Source: Pseudomonadota bacterium (GTDB lineage Bacteria > Pseudomonadota > Gammaproteobacteria > Steroidobacterales > Steroidobacteraceae). Taken from it: a stretch of 64,000 nt of DNA. Below the pieces are notes generated by a model. It worked only from the letters and a program-made list of their open reading frames with translations. It was not told where the DNA came from and did no database searches. Location: contig JANYAE010000115.1 of the NCBI GenBank assembly GCA_025355105.1, positions 1 to 64,000 on the forward strand. The letters run 5' to 3'. Every line of letters starts with the position of its first letter. Position 1 is the first letter of the stretch. This document shows, piece by piece, positions 23,589 through 32,266 of the stretch. The translations under genes were made by a program, and so were the position numbers.

Positions 23589-24539
23589 ATGAGTAGACCA
23601 ACGACCGACGCGACCGCGGGTGGCAGCGCGCGCTACGTCGTGACCCTGCAGACCTCGAGCCTGCCGATGCCGGTGCTGCTGGCACGCGGGCTCGCGTTTG
23701 CGGGCGTGTCGGTATTCCGCTCGCGCACGGTCGAAGACGGCCGCGAACGCTTCCGGCTGCACCTCGGTTACTTTCGCACAGCGACCGAAGCTGAGGCGGT
23801 GCTCGCGCAGATCCGGTCCCGCTATCCGACGGCGCTGGTGGCGAGCCTTCCGGTCGACAGCAGCGGCTCCCTGGACGATACGATCAACACAGCGTTCTCG
23901 CTGGTGCGCGATGCCGTGGCGCGGATGGTCGAGCCGGTCCCACCGCCGCCGCAAGCTGCTGGGCCGGACCCGGCCAGCGCGAGTCGCTCGCCGACGCTCA
24001 CGCCCGGCGAGGTGGCCAGCGTCATGGCGCCACAGCGCTACGCGGTGCAGCTCGACTGGGCGCTCCGGCCGATCGATCAGGCGACGATCCCGCGGCTCGG
24101 CATCTTTCGCGCTTACAGCCTGTATTCGGTGCAGGTGTTGCGCCAGGGTTGCGCGGAGTACGGGCTGCGGCTCGGCTTCTTCAAGAATCTCGACGGTGCG
24201 CGCCAGGTCGCCGACTACGTGCGGCATGAATTCCGCCAGGCAAGCGTGGTGCCGGTCAGCTACCGCGAGTACGCCCGCGCGACCGAACTGACCCGTCCGG
24301 CGAGCGCCACGGGCGCCGCCGATGCTGCGGCGACGCCTCGGCCGGGCACCGAGCCGGCGCCGGTGGCGGCCGCGGCCGCGGCTGCGGAGGTCGAGCCGCG
24401 CACGCAGCCGCAGCTACTGTCGCTGCTCGGCGCCCACGAGCTCGAGGTCGATCGCGACCGGGACGGTCGCGTGACCTTGACGGCCGAGGAGCGCGCGATG
24501 CTGACCCGCCGGCCGCAGCGCGGCCTGCGGCGCTGGTGA
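23589..24539 (+). CDS. Protein with two SPOR-like domains
   Basis: 316 residues from ATG 23589, with AGGTGA upstream. Residues about 14-85 (YVVTLQTSSLPMPV, VSVFRSRTVEDGRERFRLHLGYFRTATEAEAVL) and about 150-235 (YAVQLDWALRPID, LYSVQVLRQGCAEYGLRLGFFKNLDGA) are two copies of the SPOR beta-alpha-beta fold, which binds denuded peptidoglycan at division sites. There is no signal peptide or membrane helix, which is unusual because SPOR domains act in the periplasm. The tail ends LEVDRDRDGRVTLTAEERAML, an EF-hand-like acidic loop. Confidence 0.7.
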   Translation: MSRPTTDATAGGSARYVVTLQTSSLPMPVLLARGLAFAGVSVFRSRTVEDGRERFRLHLGYFRTATEAEAVLAQIRSRYPTALVASLPVDSSGSLDDTINTAFSLVRDAVARMVEPVPPPPQAAGPDPASASRSPTLTPGEVASVMAPQRYAVQLDWALRPIDQATIPRLGIFRAYSLYSVQVLRQGCAEYGLRLGFFKNLDGARQVADYVRHEFRQASVVPVSYREYARATELTRPASATGAADAAATPRPGTEPAPVAAAAAAAEVEPRTQPQLLSLLGAHELEVDRDRDGRVTLTAEERAMLTRRPQRGLRRW

Positions 24540-24567
24540 TCGCCGCGCCGCCGCGCGCGGCGCCTGC

Positions 24568-26484
24568 TCAGACCCAGCGCCGCGCGGTCAGCAGGTCTTG
24601 CACCGCGCGTTCGGCCTGATCGATGGCCACGTTGGTAAAAGCCGCGGCGCCCGCGTCGGCGTTGGCGATGCTGATCCGCCCGAAACGCTGCCGTCCGACG
24701 ACGTGCGGCAGCCGCTCGTCCGGAAGGTCCGGATCGCCGAGCGAGTCGTAGGTGTAGGCGTAGCCGTGCGGCCAGCGGTTCACGGTGATCGCGAGGATGT
24801 CGGCGGCGGGATCGAAGCCGCCGGGACCGAGGATGCGCGCGAGCTGCTCGCGCACCGAGCGCTCGATCTCGTCGAAGCTGGTCGCGAGCATGCCGGCCCG
24901 CCCGAGCCGCTGTTGGTCCTTACGCGGCAGCCCCGGCTGGTTGGGATTGCGGATCATGTGCAGCACCACCGGCTCGTCGGCCGAGCGCGCGAAACGGTAG
25001 CCGCCGAGCGAGACCGGCGGCACGAGCTCGAGCTCGGTGTGGTAGCCGTTTGGCGCCAACACGTTGTGTACGCCCAGCCGCTGCCACGCTCGCCAGTGGC
25101 GCAGCAGCACGTTCGTGTACTGCATCGGCACTTTCGAGGCGTAGGCGAGCGCCAGCTTCTGCGCCTCCGGCAGCGTCGGGACGATGTGGCGAATGATGTT
25201 GTTGTGGCAGGCCATTACGACGTTGCGACCGCGCACCCGGCAGCGCCGCCCGCCGCGCACGTAGACGACGTCGACCGACCGCGATCGGTCCGCAGCGCCG
25301 TCGTGCTCGACTCGTATCACCGTGCTTTCGAGCCGCAGCCGAGTCGCATCGCCGGGCAGATCGAGCTTCGCGTAGTCGACCGGCGCCAGTGCGGCGGACT
25401 CCATGTCGAGCGCCCCGGCCCACGCTCCGGGCACGAGACGGTTCGCCAGCAGCCGCGCGATGGTCGCGTTGCCATCAGGAAAGTGAAAGAAGAACTCCGG
25501 CTCGACCACCGGCTCGTCGTCGATGCGCAGGCCGGCGAAGCCTGGCGCCCCGGCGCGCGCCGCCTCGAGCGCCGGGCAGGTGTCGACGCGCTTGTTGTTG
25601 CGAAACGCATGGCCGGCGAAGAACGGTAGCGCCTCGGGCCTCAGGCGCGCGTGCTCGAGCAGGAAGGTCTGGTAGCTGATGCGCCGCAGGCGCTCGGCCT
25701 TCTGGGCCGCGTCGAGTCCCGGCAGGTAGTCGACGGCGGCGGTATGCAGTCGCGTGAGCTCGGCGCGCACCGTGCGCTCGAGCGGCGCGGCGGCGAAGAA
25801 CTCGGGCCACGGCCGGCTGCCGTAGCCCGCGACCACGCGGTCGGCGCCGAAGTGCTCGCGGTCGAAGAACACGCCGTCGGCCAAGCCGCGGTACAAGGAC
25901 TCGTCGAGATGGCGGCGGTAGCTCGCGACGTCGACGCCGAGTTCGCCGAGTAGCGCCTGGGCCGTGTAGCTGTACGGAAAATACGGCGTGTCGATGTCGA
26001 GCGTGCCGCCGGCGGCGAGGTAGACGCGGCCGTCGTGCCGGAACTCGTTGCGCTTGGCGTGCCCGCCGAAGTCGTCGTGATTGTCGAGAATCAGGACGCG
26101 CTCGCGCTCGCCGAGCATCCGCCGGTAGAAGTGCGCCGCGCTGAGCCCGGAGATGCCGGCTCCCACGACGATCAGGTCATAGTGCTCGCCGGTCTCCTCG
26201 TCGATCGCCAACGGGCCGGCGAAGCTGCCGTCACGGGCGCGGTGCGCGTCCTCGAAGGAGCCCGCGTGCTGGCCGCGCAGGCCGGTACGGACCGGCGGGT
26301 AGTCGCGCGCCAGGTCCGCGCGATCGGCCGGCAGGCCGGGAGGTGCCAGCGCGCTCGCGGCGGGCGCCAGGCCGAGCGCGGGCCCGGCCGCGAGCGCGGC
26401 GGCGCCGAGGGCCACGCCGCCGAGGAAGTCGCGGCGGTCGATCGGCCGGTCGAGACCCAGGTCCATGCGGCTACGGTCGCTCAT
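24568..26484 (-). CDS. Tat-exported FAD-dependent oxidoreductase, spermidine-dehydrogenase-like
   Basis: 638 residues with AGAGG upstream of ATG 26484. The N terminus has a twin-arginine signal (IDRRDFLGGVALG). The segment GLRGQHAGSFEDAHRARDG precedes the FAD-binding Rossmann motif VVGAGISGLSAAHFYRR near 105-125, then LILDNHDDFGGHAKRNEF near 135-150. This order and the DNHDDFGGHAKRNEF block are typical of periplasmic spermidine dehydrogenases. It probably oxidises a polyamine or related amine outside the cytoplasm. It lies 60 bp downstream of an exported amidohydrolase in the same direction, so co-transcription is likely. Exact substrate uncertain. Confidence 0.82.
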   Translation of the reverse strand: MSDRSRMDLGLDRPIDRRDFLGGVALGAAALAAGPALGLAPAASALAPPGLPADRADLARDYPPVRTGLRGQHAGSFEDAHRARDGSFAGPLAIDEETGEHYDLIVVGAGISGLSAAHFYRRMLGERERVLILDNHDDFGGHAKRNEFRHDGRVYLAAGGTLDIDTPYFPYSYTAQALLGELGVDVASYRRHLDESLYRGLADGVFFDREHFGADRVVAGYGSRPWPEFFAAAPLERTVRAELTRLHTAAVDYLPGLDAAQKAERLRRISYQTFLLEHARLRPEALPFFAGHAFRNNKRVDTCPALEAARAGAPGFAGLRIDDEPVVEPEFFFHFPDGNATIARLLANRLVPGAWAGALDMESAALAPVDYAKLDLPGDATRLRLESTVIRVEHDGAADRSRSVDVVYVRGGRRCRVRGRNVVMACHNNIIRHIVPTLPEAQKLALAYASKVPMQYTNVLLRHWRAWQRLGVHNVLAPNGYHTELELVPPVSLGGYRFARSADEPVVLHMIRNPNQPGLPRKDQQRLGRAGMLATSFDEIERSVREQLARILGPGGFDPAADILAITVNRWPHGYAYTYDSLGDPDLPDERLPHVVGRQRFGRISIANADAGAAAFTNVAIDQAERAVQDLLTARRWV

Positions 26485-26544
26485 CGGCGCAACCTCTGAT
26501 CGGCGATTGACGTCGGCGCGGCTGCTCTGGCGACGTACCGCCCG

Positions 26545-28557
26545 TCAGGGCTTGCGCCTGACGTACACCGCCTTGCCCATGAACCAGGTCTCGAGCACGC
26601 GCGTCTTGCCAACCTCCTCCGCCCGGCCGCCGTCGGCGAGCGCGAGGATGTCGCGGTCGAGGACCACGAAGTCGGCGGACTTGCCCGCCTCGATCGAACC
26701 GGCCTCGTGGTCGCGGCCGAGGTAGCGCGCGCCGTTGATCGTGTAGGCGTCGATCGCGTCGCGGACCGGGATGGCCTCGGCGGCGTTCAGCGGCGGCTTG
26801 CCGGGGAGCCGGCGCGTCGCCGCCATCGCGATGTTGACGAAAGGCTGCGGATCACGCGTGTTGACCGGCGCATCGGAGCCGCCGAGCAGCGTCGCGCCGG
26901 CCTCCTTCAGCGAGCGGACCGGGTAGGCGTTCTGCTCGTAGTAGCCGTCCGCCGGGTGCAGCGCGGCAGCGTCGCCGCCGTGAACCCGGTCGAGGAACGG
27001 TACCACGGAGAGGTCGTACTCCGGATCCGTCAGCGCCCACGAATAGGTGAACGCGAGATACAGGTGATCCCGCCCGATGCGGGCGACGTCATCAGGATGA
27101 ACCAGCTGAATGTGCGCCAGCGCGTCGTGCGTGGAACTGATGCCGTCCGCGGCGCGGGCCGCCTCGATCGCGTCGACCGCGGTGCGGATCGGCAGGTCGC
27201 CGATGGCATGAATGTGGACGCCGAATCCGGCGAGATGGAAGCGCTTCGCGAACTCCAGGATCACGGCGCGGTCGTGCTGCAGCTGTCCTGCCGGTATCAG
27301 GCACTGGTCAGGATGGTGGCCGTGCTCCTTCAGGAATGCCGCCGTCGCGGCGGCCATCTCGAACTGCTCGTGGTGCGCGCGGACCTCGACGCACAGCGGC
27401 GAGGCGGTGTCGACATAGCCGACGACCGACAGATGGCCGTCGGCACCTGCCTGGAAGATCGGCTGCAGATAGGGTCGGATCGACGCCACTTCGGGCAGCG
27501 TCGGCGGCACGGCGTAGGGATTGCCTTCGAGCACGCCGTCGGCGAACAGCTTGACGACGTCGGCGCGCAGCAGCGGGTCGTTGGCGTATTTGGCGCGGAT
27601 CGCCGTCGCCGACGACAGCATGCGCTCCCAGTCCGGCTGGCCGGCGGTCGTGCGGATCTGGTCCGGGTCGTAGAACTGCGCCAGCGTCGCGCGCACCGTG
27701 AGCTTGTGACGCTTCTCGAGCGTGTCGTACAGCGTCAGGGTCTCCGGCGGCACGACCGCGTCCAGAACGCCGGTGATGCCAGCGCTGTTGAGGCGCGCGG
27801 TGACGCGCTCCGGGGCCTTCATGACCTCGGCGAAATCGACGTCGAGAATCGACGGGGCGCCCATCGCCTGCCTGGCTTCCTCGTTGACCGTGCCGTTCGG
27901 CTCGCCGCCCGCGTCGACACCGACCAGCTTGCGGTAGGCCTGCAGGTCACCGGTCAGCGTCGCCTTCGAGATGCCGACGACCTGGCCGGCGGCCGACTTC
28001 GCCCGTGCCAGCGCCAGGCTGTTGAAGGCGCCATGATGGCCGTCATTGCCGATCAGCTGGATCGGATGCCGGCGCGACGCGAGGTCAAGGGCCACGCGCA
28101 ACGTCGGATGCGCGGTGTCCGGTACGTTGCCATTGCTGAAGTTCCACTGCCGTACGCTGACCCAGCTGCCCGCCGGGATCCGGTAGCGCTCGATGCAGCC
28201 GCGCACGAAAGCGGTCATGGCCGCGAGCGACTGGGCCTCGCTCTTGAGGTCGCAGACTTCGAGGTCGACGATCCCGACCGGATGGATGTGGCTGTCATAG
28301 AGGCCGGGCAGCAACAGCCGACCGCCGAGGCGGCGCACCTTGGTCTTCGGGCCGATCCAGCGTTTGGCGTCGTCGTTGCGGCCGACGAACACGATCTTGT
28401 CGGCACGCACGGCGATCGCTTCGGCCATCGAGCGTGCGGCGTCGGCGGTGTAGATCCGCGCATCGGTGATCACCAGGTCCGCCGTCGGATGGGCGGTGGC
28501 GGACCAGGACGATGCGGCGCACAGCAAGGTGACCAGCGTCAGGAACAGCTTCGACAT
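26545..28557 (-). CDS. Exported amidohydrolase family protein (YtcJ-like)
   Basis: 670 residues from ATG 28557 (MSKLFLTLVTLL), with GGAG 8 nt upstream and a signal peptide ending near SATAH. The amidohydrolase_3 architecture is clear: ADLVITDARIYTADA, LLLPGLYDSHIHPVG with the metal-binding HxH near 95, FGVHIHAIGD (about 430) with further His ligands, TLLGGSDAPVNTRDP near 555, and the closing SADFVVLDRD of the composite beta-sandwich. It hydrolyses a C-N bond of an unknown amide. The 311-bp region upstream to alkB is divergent and has no other gene. It is followed by the spermidine-dehydrogenase-like gene. Confidence 0.88.
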   Translation of the reverse strand: MSKLFLTLVTLLCAASSWSATAHPTADLVITDARIYTADAARSMAEAIAVRADKIVFVGRNDDAKRWIGPKTKVRRLGGRLLLPGLYDSHIHPVGIVDLEVCDLKSEAQSLAAMTAFVRGCIERYRIPAGSWVSVRQWNFSNGNVPDTAHPTLRVALDLASRRHPIQLIGNDGHHGAFNSLALARAKSAAGQVVGISKATLTGDLQAYRKLVGVDAGGEPNGTVNEEARQAMGAPSILDVDFAEVMKAPERVTARLNSAGITGVLDAVVPPETLTLYDTLEKRHKLTVRATLAQFYDPDQIRTTAGQPDWERMLSSATAIRAKYANDPLLRADVVKLFADGVLEGNPYAVPPTLPEVASIRPYLQPIFQAGADGHLSVVGYVDTASPLCVEVRAHHEQFEMAAATAAFLKEHGHHPDQCLIPAGQLQHDRAVILEFAKRFHLAGFGVHIHAIGDLPIRTAVDAIEAARAADGISSTHDALAHIQLVHPDDVARIGRDHLYLAFTYSWALTDPEYDLSVVPFLDRVHGGDAAALHPADGYYEQNAYPVRSLKEAGATLLGGSDAPVNTRDPQPFVNIAMAATRRLPGKPPLNAAEAIPVRDAIDAYTINGARYLGRDHEAGSIEAGKSADFVVLDRDILALADGGRAEEVGKTRVLETWFMGKAVYVRRKP

Positions 28558-28868
28558 GGACGGACTCCGCGATGGGGACGACGGCGCGCGCGGTCGGCGC
28601 GGGCCCAGACCACGGACCGTATCGGTCGGCAACCGAGACCGTCAAGCATCTTGCGGCCGCAGCATGCGTCCGCGGCCTTGCGCACGCGCCTCGCGGCGCC
28701 GAACCGGAAGGCGCGCGCATCGAGCGGGTGTCGGTCACGGTGGGCCGCGGCCGCCGCTCACCTGCCAGTCGCGAGCCGTCATCGCCGCGTTGCTGCCGTG
28801 GTCGGGCGGCGCTGTGCTGTAATGCACCGGCGTTCGCGTCGCCGCGTTCCCTGTCATGCCGCTGCCTG

Positions 28869-29522
28869 ATGTGCACCTCACCTCAAGCTGACCTGCTCGA
28901 TCCGGCCACCGGCCCCGCGCGCGTCGCGGTCTCCGACCAAGTGGTCTGGTTGCGGCGGTTCGTGTCGACCGCCGCGCTGCGCGCTGCGATCGATGCGATC
29001 GCGGCCGAGGCGCCGTTTCGCCACCTGACCACACCCGGCGGCGGGCGGATGTCGGTCGCCATGACCAACGCCGGGCCGTGGGGCTGGCACAGCGACGCGC
29101 GGGGCTATCGGTACCTCGAGCGCGACCCGCTCTCCGGCCGGCCGTGGCCGGCGCTGCCCGCGGCATTCGCGGCACTCGCGGCCGCGGCGGCGGCCGAGGC
29201 CGGGTTTGCTTCCTTCGCGCCGGACTGCTGCCTCGTGAACCGCTACGCGGTCGGCGCGCAGATGGGCACCCATCGCGACTACGACGAGCGCGACCTGCGC
29301 CAGCCGATCGTGTCGGTGTCGATCGGCCTGCCGGCGGTCTTTCTCTGGTACGGCGCCACGCGCAAGGGCCCGCCGTCGCGCGTGCCGGTCGAGGACGGCG
29401 ACGTGCTGGTGTGGGGTGGCAGCGCGCGTGCCGGTTACCACGGCGTGCGCCGCCTCGCGGCGCCGGCGGACGCCGCCGCTCAGCCGTGGCGCTTCAATCT
29501 GACCTTCCGCCGTGCCCGCTGA
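28869..29522 (+). CDS. alkB: AlkB-type DNA oxidative demethylase
   Basis: 217 residues, close to the 216 of E. coli AlkB. The Fe(II) ligands are in MGTHRDYDE (HxD, about residues 135-137) and GYHGVRRL (about 190). The 2-oxoglutarate-binding arginines are in RFNLTFRRAR near the C terminus. WGWHSDARGYRY near 75 is the conserved nucleotide-lid/substrate region. It repairs 1-methyladenine and 3-methylcytosine in DNA or RNA. It heads a plus-strand row with short gaps to the DOMON-like, NamZ and lipase genes, but no Ada-type regulation is visible. Confidence 0.95.
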   Translation: MCTSPQADLLDPATGPARVAVSDQVVWLRRFVSTAALRAAIDAIAAEAPFRHLTTPGGGRMSVAMTNAGPWGWHSDARGYRYLERDPLSGRPWPALPAAFAALAAAAAAEAGFASFAPDCCLVNRYAVGAQMGTHRDYDERDLRQPIVSVSIGLPAVFLWYGATRKGPPSRVPVEDGDVLVWGGSARAGYHGVRRLAAPADAAAQPWRFNLTFRRAR

Positions 29523-29573
29523 GCGCCGTCGCGCCGCGGCTCGACCGGCCGCGGGACGCGGTAGCATGCCGGC

Positions 29574-30137
29574 ATGCTGACCACGCAGGCCCGGCTCGTC
29601 CGTCATCCGCGCGCGCCCTGGACGGGGCCCGAGCTCTCGATCGCCGCCGCGTGCATCGTCAACGACCGCGGCGCCGGACTCTGTCGCTTCGAGGTCGTCG
29701 GTGCCGTCGAGTCGATCGTCGTGCCGGCAGCCTGCGCGCCGGTGGCGGCCGACGGCCTCTGGCAGCACACCTGTTTCGAGCTGTTCGTCGGCCGGCGCGG
29801 TGCGGCGGCCTATCGCGAGTTCAACTTCTCGCCGAGCGGCGAGTGGGCCAGCTACGCGTTCACCGACTACCGCGCAGCGGCAGCATCGCCCGCGGTACCG
29901 ACGCCCGTCATTCGGGTCGAGGGTGCCGGCGGGCGACTGTCGCTGACGGCGCTGCTCGGACCGGCGTCGTGGCCCGAGCCCGGGGCCGGGGTGCTCGAGG
30001 TCGGCCTCGCTGCGGTGCTCGAGACCGCGACCGGCCCGCTCGGCTACTACGCGCTCGCGCATCCCGCGGAGCGGCCTGATTTTCACGACCGGCGCGCATT
30101 CACGCTGACACTCGGGCCGGAGCTGCCCGCCACATGA
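29574..30137 (+). CDS. DOMON-like domain protein
   Basis: 187 residues. The segments LWQHTCFELFVGRRG near 62-76, YREFNFSPSGEWASYAFTDYR near 80-100, and GYYALAHPAERPDFHDRRAFTLTL at the C terminus match the family annotated as DOMON-like, a beta-sandwich resembling carbohydrate-binding modules and haem/sugar-binding DOMON domains. There is no signal peptide. It lies 51 bp after alkB and 55 bp before the namZ-like gene, so it is probably co-transcribed. Ligand unknown. Confidence 0.75.
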   Translation: MLTTQARLVRHPRAPWTGPELSIAAACIVNDRGAGLCRFEVVGAVESIVVPAACAPVAADGLWQHTCFELFVGRRGAAAYREFNFSPSGEWASYAFTDYRAAAASPAVPTPVIRVEGAGGRLSLTALLGPASWPEPGAGVLEVGLAAVLETATGPLGYYALAHPAERPDFHDRRAFTLTLGPELPAT

Positions 30138-30192
30138 GCGCGGCGCTCAACCCGGCGCGCCCCGCTGGCGTCAATTTCTGGAGCGGCTGCCG

Positions 30193-31401
30193 ATGACGAG
30201 CTTTGGAGTGGACCGGCTGCTCGCGGAACCCGCGCTGCAGCACCGCCTGGCGGGCCGTCGCGTCGCGCTGCTCGCGCACCCGGCGTCGGTGCTCGCCGAC
30301 CTCAGCCACTCGCTGGACGCGCTCGCCGCGGTGCCCGGTCTGCAGCTGACCGCGGCGCTCGGGCCGCAGCATGGCCTGCGCGGCGACAAGCAGGACAACA
30401 TGGTCGAGTCGCCGGACTATTGCGACCCGCGGCGTGGCATTCCGGTGTTCAGCCTCTACGGCGAGGTGCGCCGGCCGAGCGCCGCGATGCTCGACAGTTT
30501 CGACGTGCTGCTCGTCGATCTGCAGGATCTGGGCTGCCGGATCTACACGTTCCTGACGACGCTGCGCTACGTGCTCGAGGCCGCGGCGGCGCATGGCAAG
30601 GCGGTGTGGGTGCTCGACCGGCCGAACCCGGCCGGCCGGCCGGTGGAAGGCCTCGCGCTGCGATCAGGCTGGGAGAGCTTCGTCGGCGCCGGTCGCGTTC
30701 CGATGCGTCACGGGCTGACGCTCGGCGAGGCCGGCCACTGGTTCGTGCGCGAGCTCAAGCTCACGGTCGAGTACGAGGTCGTCCGCATGGCCGGGTGGGC
30801 GCCGGACGCGGCGCCTGGCTACGGCTGGCCACTCGGCGAGCGCAGCTGGGTCAATCCGAGCCCGAATGCCGCCAGTCTGCCGATGGCCCGCTGCTATGCG
30901 GGCACCGTGCTGCTCGAGGGCACGACGCTCTCCGAGGGCCGCGGCACGACGCGGCCGCTCGAGCTGTTCGGTGCGCCGGACCTCGACGCCGAGGCGCTGC
31001 TCGCCGCGATGCGACGCGTCGCGCCGGATTGGCTCGCGGGCTGCCGGCTGCGGCCATGCTGGTTCGAGCCGACCTTTCACAAGCATGCCGGCCGGCTGTG
31101 CGCGGGCCTGCAGATCCACGTCGACGACCCGGCCTACGACCACCACGGCTTCCGTCCGTGGCGACTGGTTGCGGCGGCCTTCAAGGCGCTGCGGCAGCTG
31201 CGGCCGGACTACCCACTGTGGCGCGACTTTCCCTACGAGTACGAGCGCGACCGCCTGGCGATTGATCTGATCAATGGGGGTCCGGGGCTGCGCGAGTGGG
31301 TGGATGACCCGGCCGCCGCGGCAGGCGACCTCGACGCGCTGGCGCGCCGTGACGAGCAGGCCTGGCGCGCCGAGGTCGCGGAGTTGCTGCTCTACCGCTG
31401 A
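30193..31401 (+). CDS. namZ: NamZ-type exo-beta-N-acetylmuramidase (DUF1343)
   Basis: 402 residues. The conserved blocks of DUF1343 are all present: GRRVALLAHPASV near 18-30, LGPQHGLRGDKQDNM near 56-70, GIPVFSLYGEVRRPS near 82-96, VLLVDLQDLGCRIYTF near 104-120, WVNPSPNAASLPMARCY near 218-234 and EGTTLSEGRGTTRPLELFG near 240-258. NamZ enzymes remove terminal N-acetylmuramic acid from muropeptides during cell-wall recycling. There is no signal peptide here; many homologues are exported, so a cytoplasmic recycling role is inferred. The lipase-like gene follows after 31 bp. Confidence 0.88.
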   Translation: MTSFGVDRLLAEPALQHRLAGRRVALLAHPASVLADLSHSLDALAAVPGLQLTAALGPQHGLRGDKQDNMVESPDYCDPRRGIPVFSLYGEVRRPSAAMLDSFDVLLVDLQDLGCRIYTFLTTLRYVLEAAAAHGKAVWVLDRPNPAGRPVEGLALRSGWESFVGAGRVPMRHGLTLGEAGHWFVRELKLTVEYEVVRMAGWAPDAAPGYGWPLGERSWVNPSPNAASLPMARCYAGTVLLEGTTLSEGRGTTRPLELFGAPDLDAEALLAAMRRVAPDWLAGCRLRPCWFEPTFHKHAGRLCAGLQIHVDDPAYDHHGFRPWRLVAAAFKALRQLRPDYPLWRDFPYEYERDRLAIDLINGGPGLREWVDDPAAAAGDLDALARRDEQAWRAEVAELLLYR

Positions 31402-31432
31402 GGCGGTCTCGCGCCGACGCCGAGCCCAGCTG

Positions 31433-32266
31433 ATGCGCCATCTCACCGCAATGTCTCCTGGCGCCGGCGGCGGCCCGCTGTTCGTCCAGCGCTGGTTGCC
31501 GGCCGACGCGGCGCGCGGCGCGGTGGTCCTGCTGCACGGGCTCGCCGAGCACAGCGGCCGCTACGCGGTGCTGGTGAACAGACTGGTGGCGCGCGGTCTG
31601 GCGGTCTACACGCTTGATCATCGCGGCCACGGTCGATCGAGCGGGCCGCGCGCCAACTACGGCCGCTTCGACTGGCTGGTCGCCGACGCGGCGGCGCGGC
31701 TGGCGACGGCGCGCGCCGAATTGCCCGGCCGCCCGCTGCTGCTGCTCGGCCACAGCCTGGGCGGCGCGATCGCGCTCGCCACCGCGCTCGCGCATCCACG
31801 CCTCGTCGACGCGCTGCTGCTCTCCGCGCCCGCGCTCGCTGCGGATCCGGAGGTACCGCGCGGCCGCCTCGCGCTCGCGAGGCTGCTGTCGATCGTCGCG
31901 CCGTCCGCGGGCGTGCTCACCTTGCCATCGGCCGCGCTCAGCCGCGACCCGAGCGTCGGCGCGGACTACGATCGCGACCCGCTCGTCTACCGCGGCGCGT
32001 TGCCGGCGCGCGCCGTGGTCGAACTGCTGGGCGCCATGCGGCGGCTCCAAGTCGCCGCGCCGCGGCTCGCGGCGCCGGTGCTGGTGATGCACGGCAGCGA
32101 CGATTCGCTGGTGCCGCTGCGCTTCAACGCGCCCGTCTACGAACGGCTCGGCTCCGCGGATCGCACGATCCTCCGCTACGAGGGTCTCTATCACGAGATC
32201 TTCAACGCCCCCGAACGCGAACGCGTGTTCGCGGACCTCGAAGCCTGGCTCGAGCAGCGGCTCTAG
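31433..32266 (+). CDS. Monoacylglycerol-lipase-like alpha/beta hydrolase
   Basis: 277 residues from ATG 31433. VVLLHGLAEHSGRYAVL near 32-48, the nucleophile elbow LLLGHSLGGAIAL near 105-117 (Ser in GHSLG), VMHGSDDSLVPL with the acidic residue near 222, and YEGLYHEIFNAPERE with the catalytic His near 253 are the standard Hydrolase_4 (lysophospholipase/monoacylglycerol lipase) pattern. It is cytoplasmic. The last gene of the alkB-side row, it overlaps the convergent hemG by 4 bp. Confidence 0.88.
   Translation: MRHLTAMSPGAGGGPLFVQRWLPADAARGAVVLLHGLAEHSGRYAVLVNRLVARGLAVYTLDHRGHGRSSGPRANYGRFDWLVADAAARLATARAELPGRPLLLLGHSLGGAIALATALAHPRLVDALLLSAPALAADPEVPRGRLALARLLSIVAPSAGVLTLPSAALSRDPSVGADYDRDPLVYRGALPARAVVELLGAMRRLQVAAPRLAAPVLVMHGSDDSLVPLRFNAPVYERLGSADRTILRYEGLYHEIFNAPERERVFADLEAWLEQRL

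Noticed and set aside
26707-28869. 720-codon plus-strand open frame
   Set aside because: Exact antisense of the amidohydrolase gene; Arg/Asp/Val-rich shadow composition of high-GC DNA and no motif.
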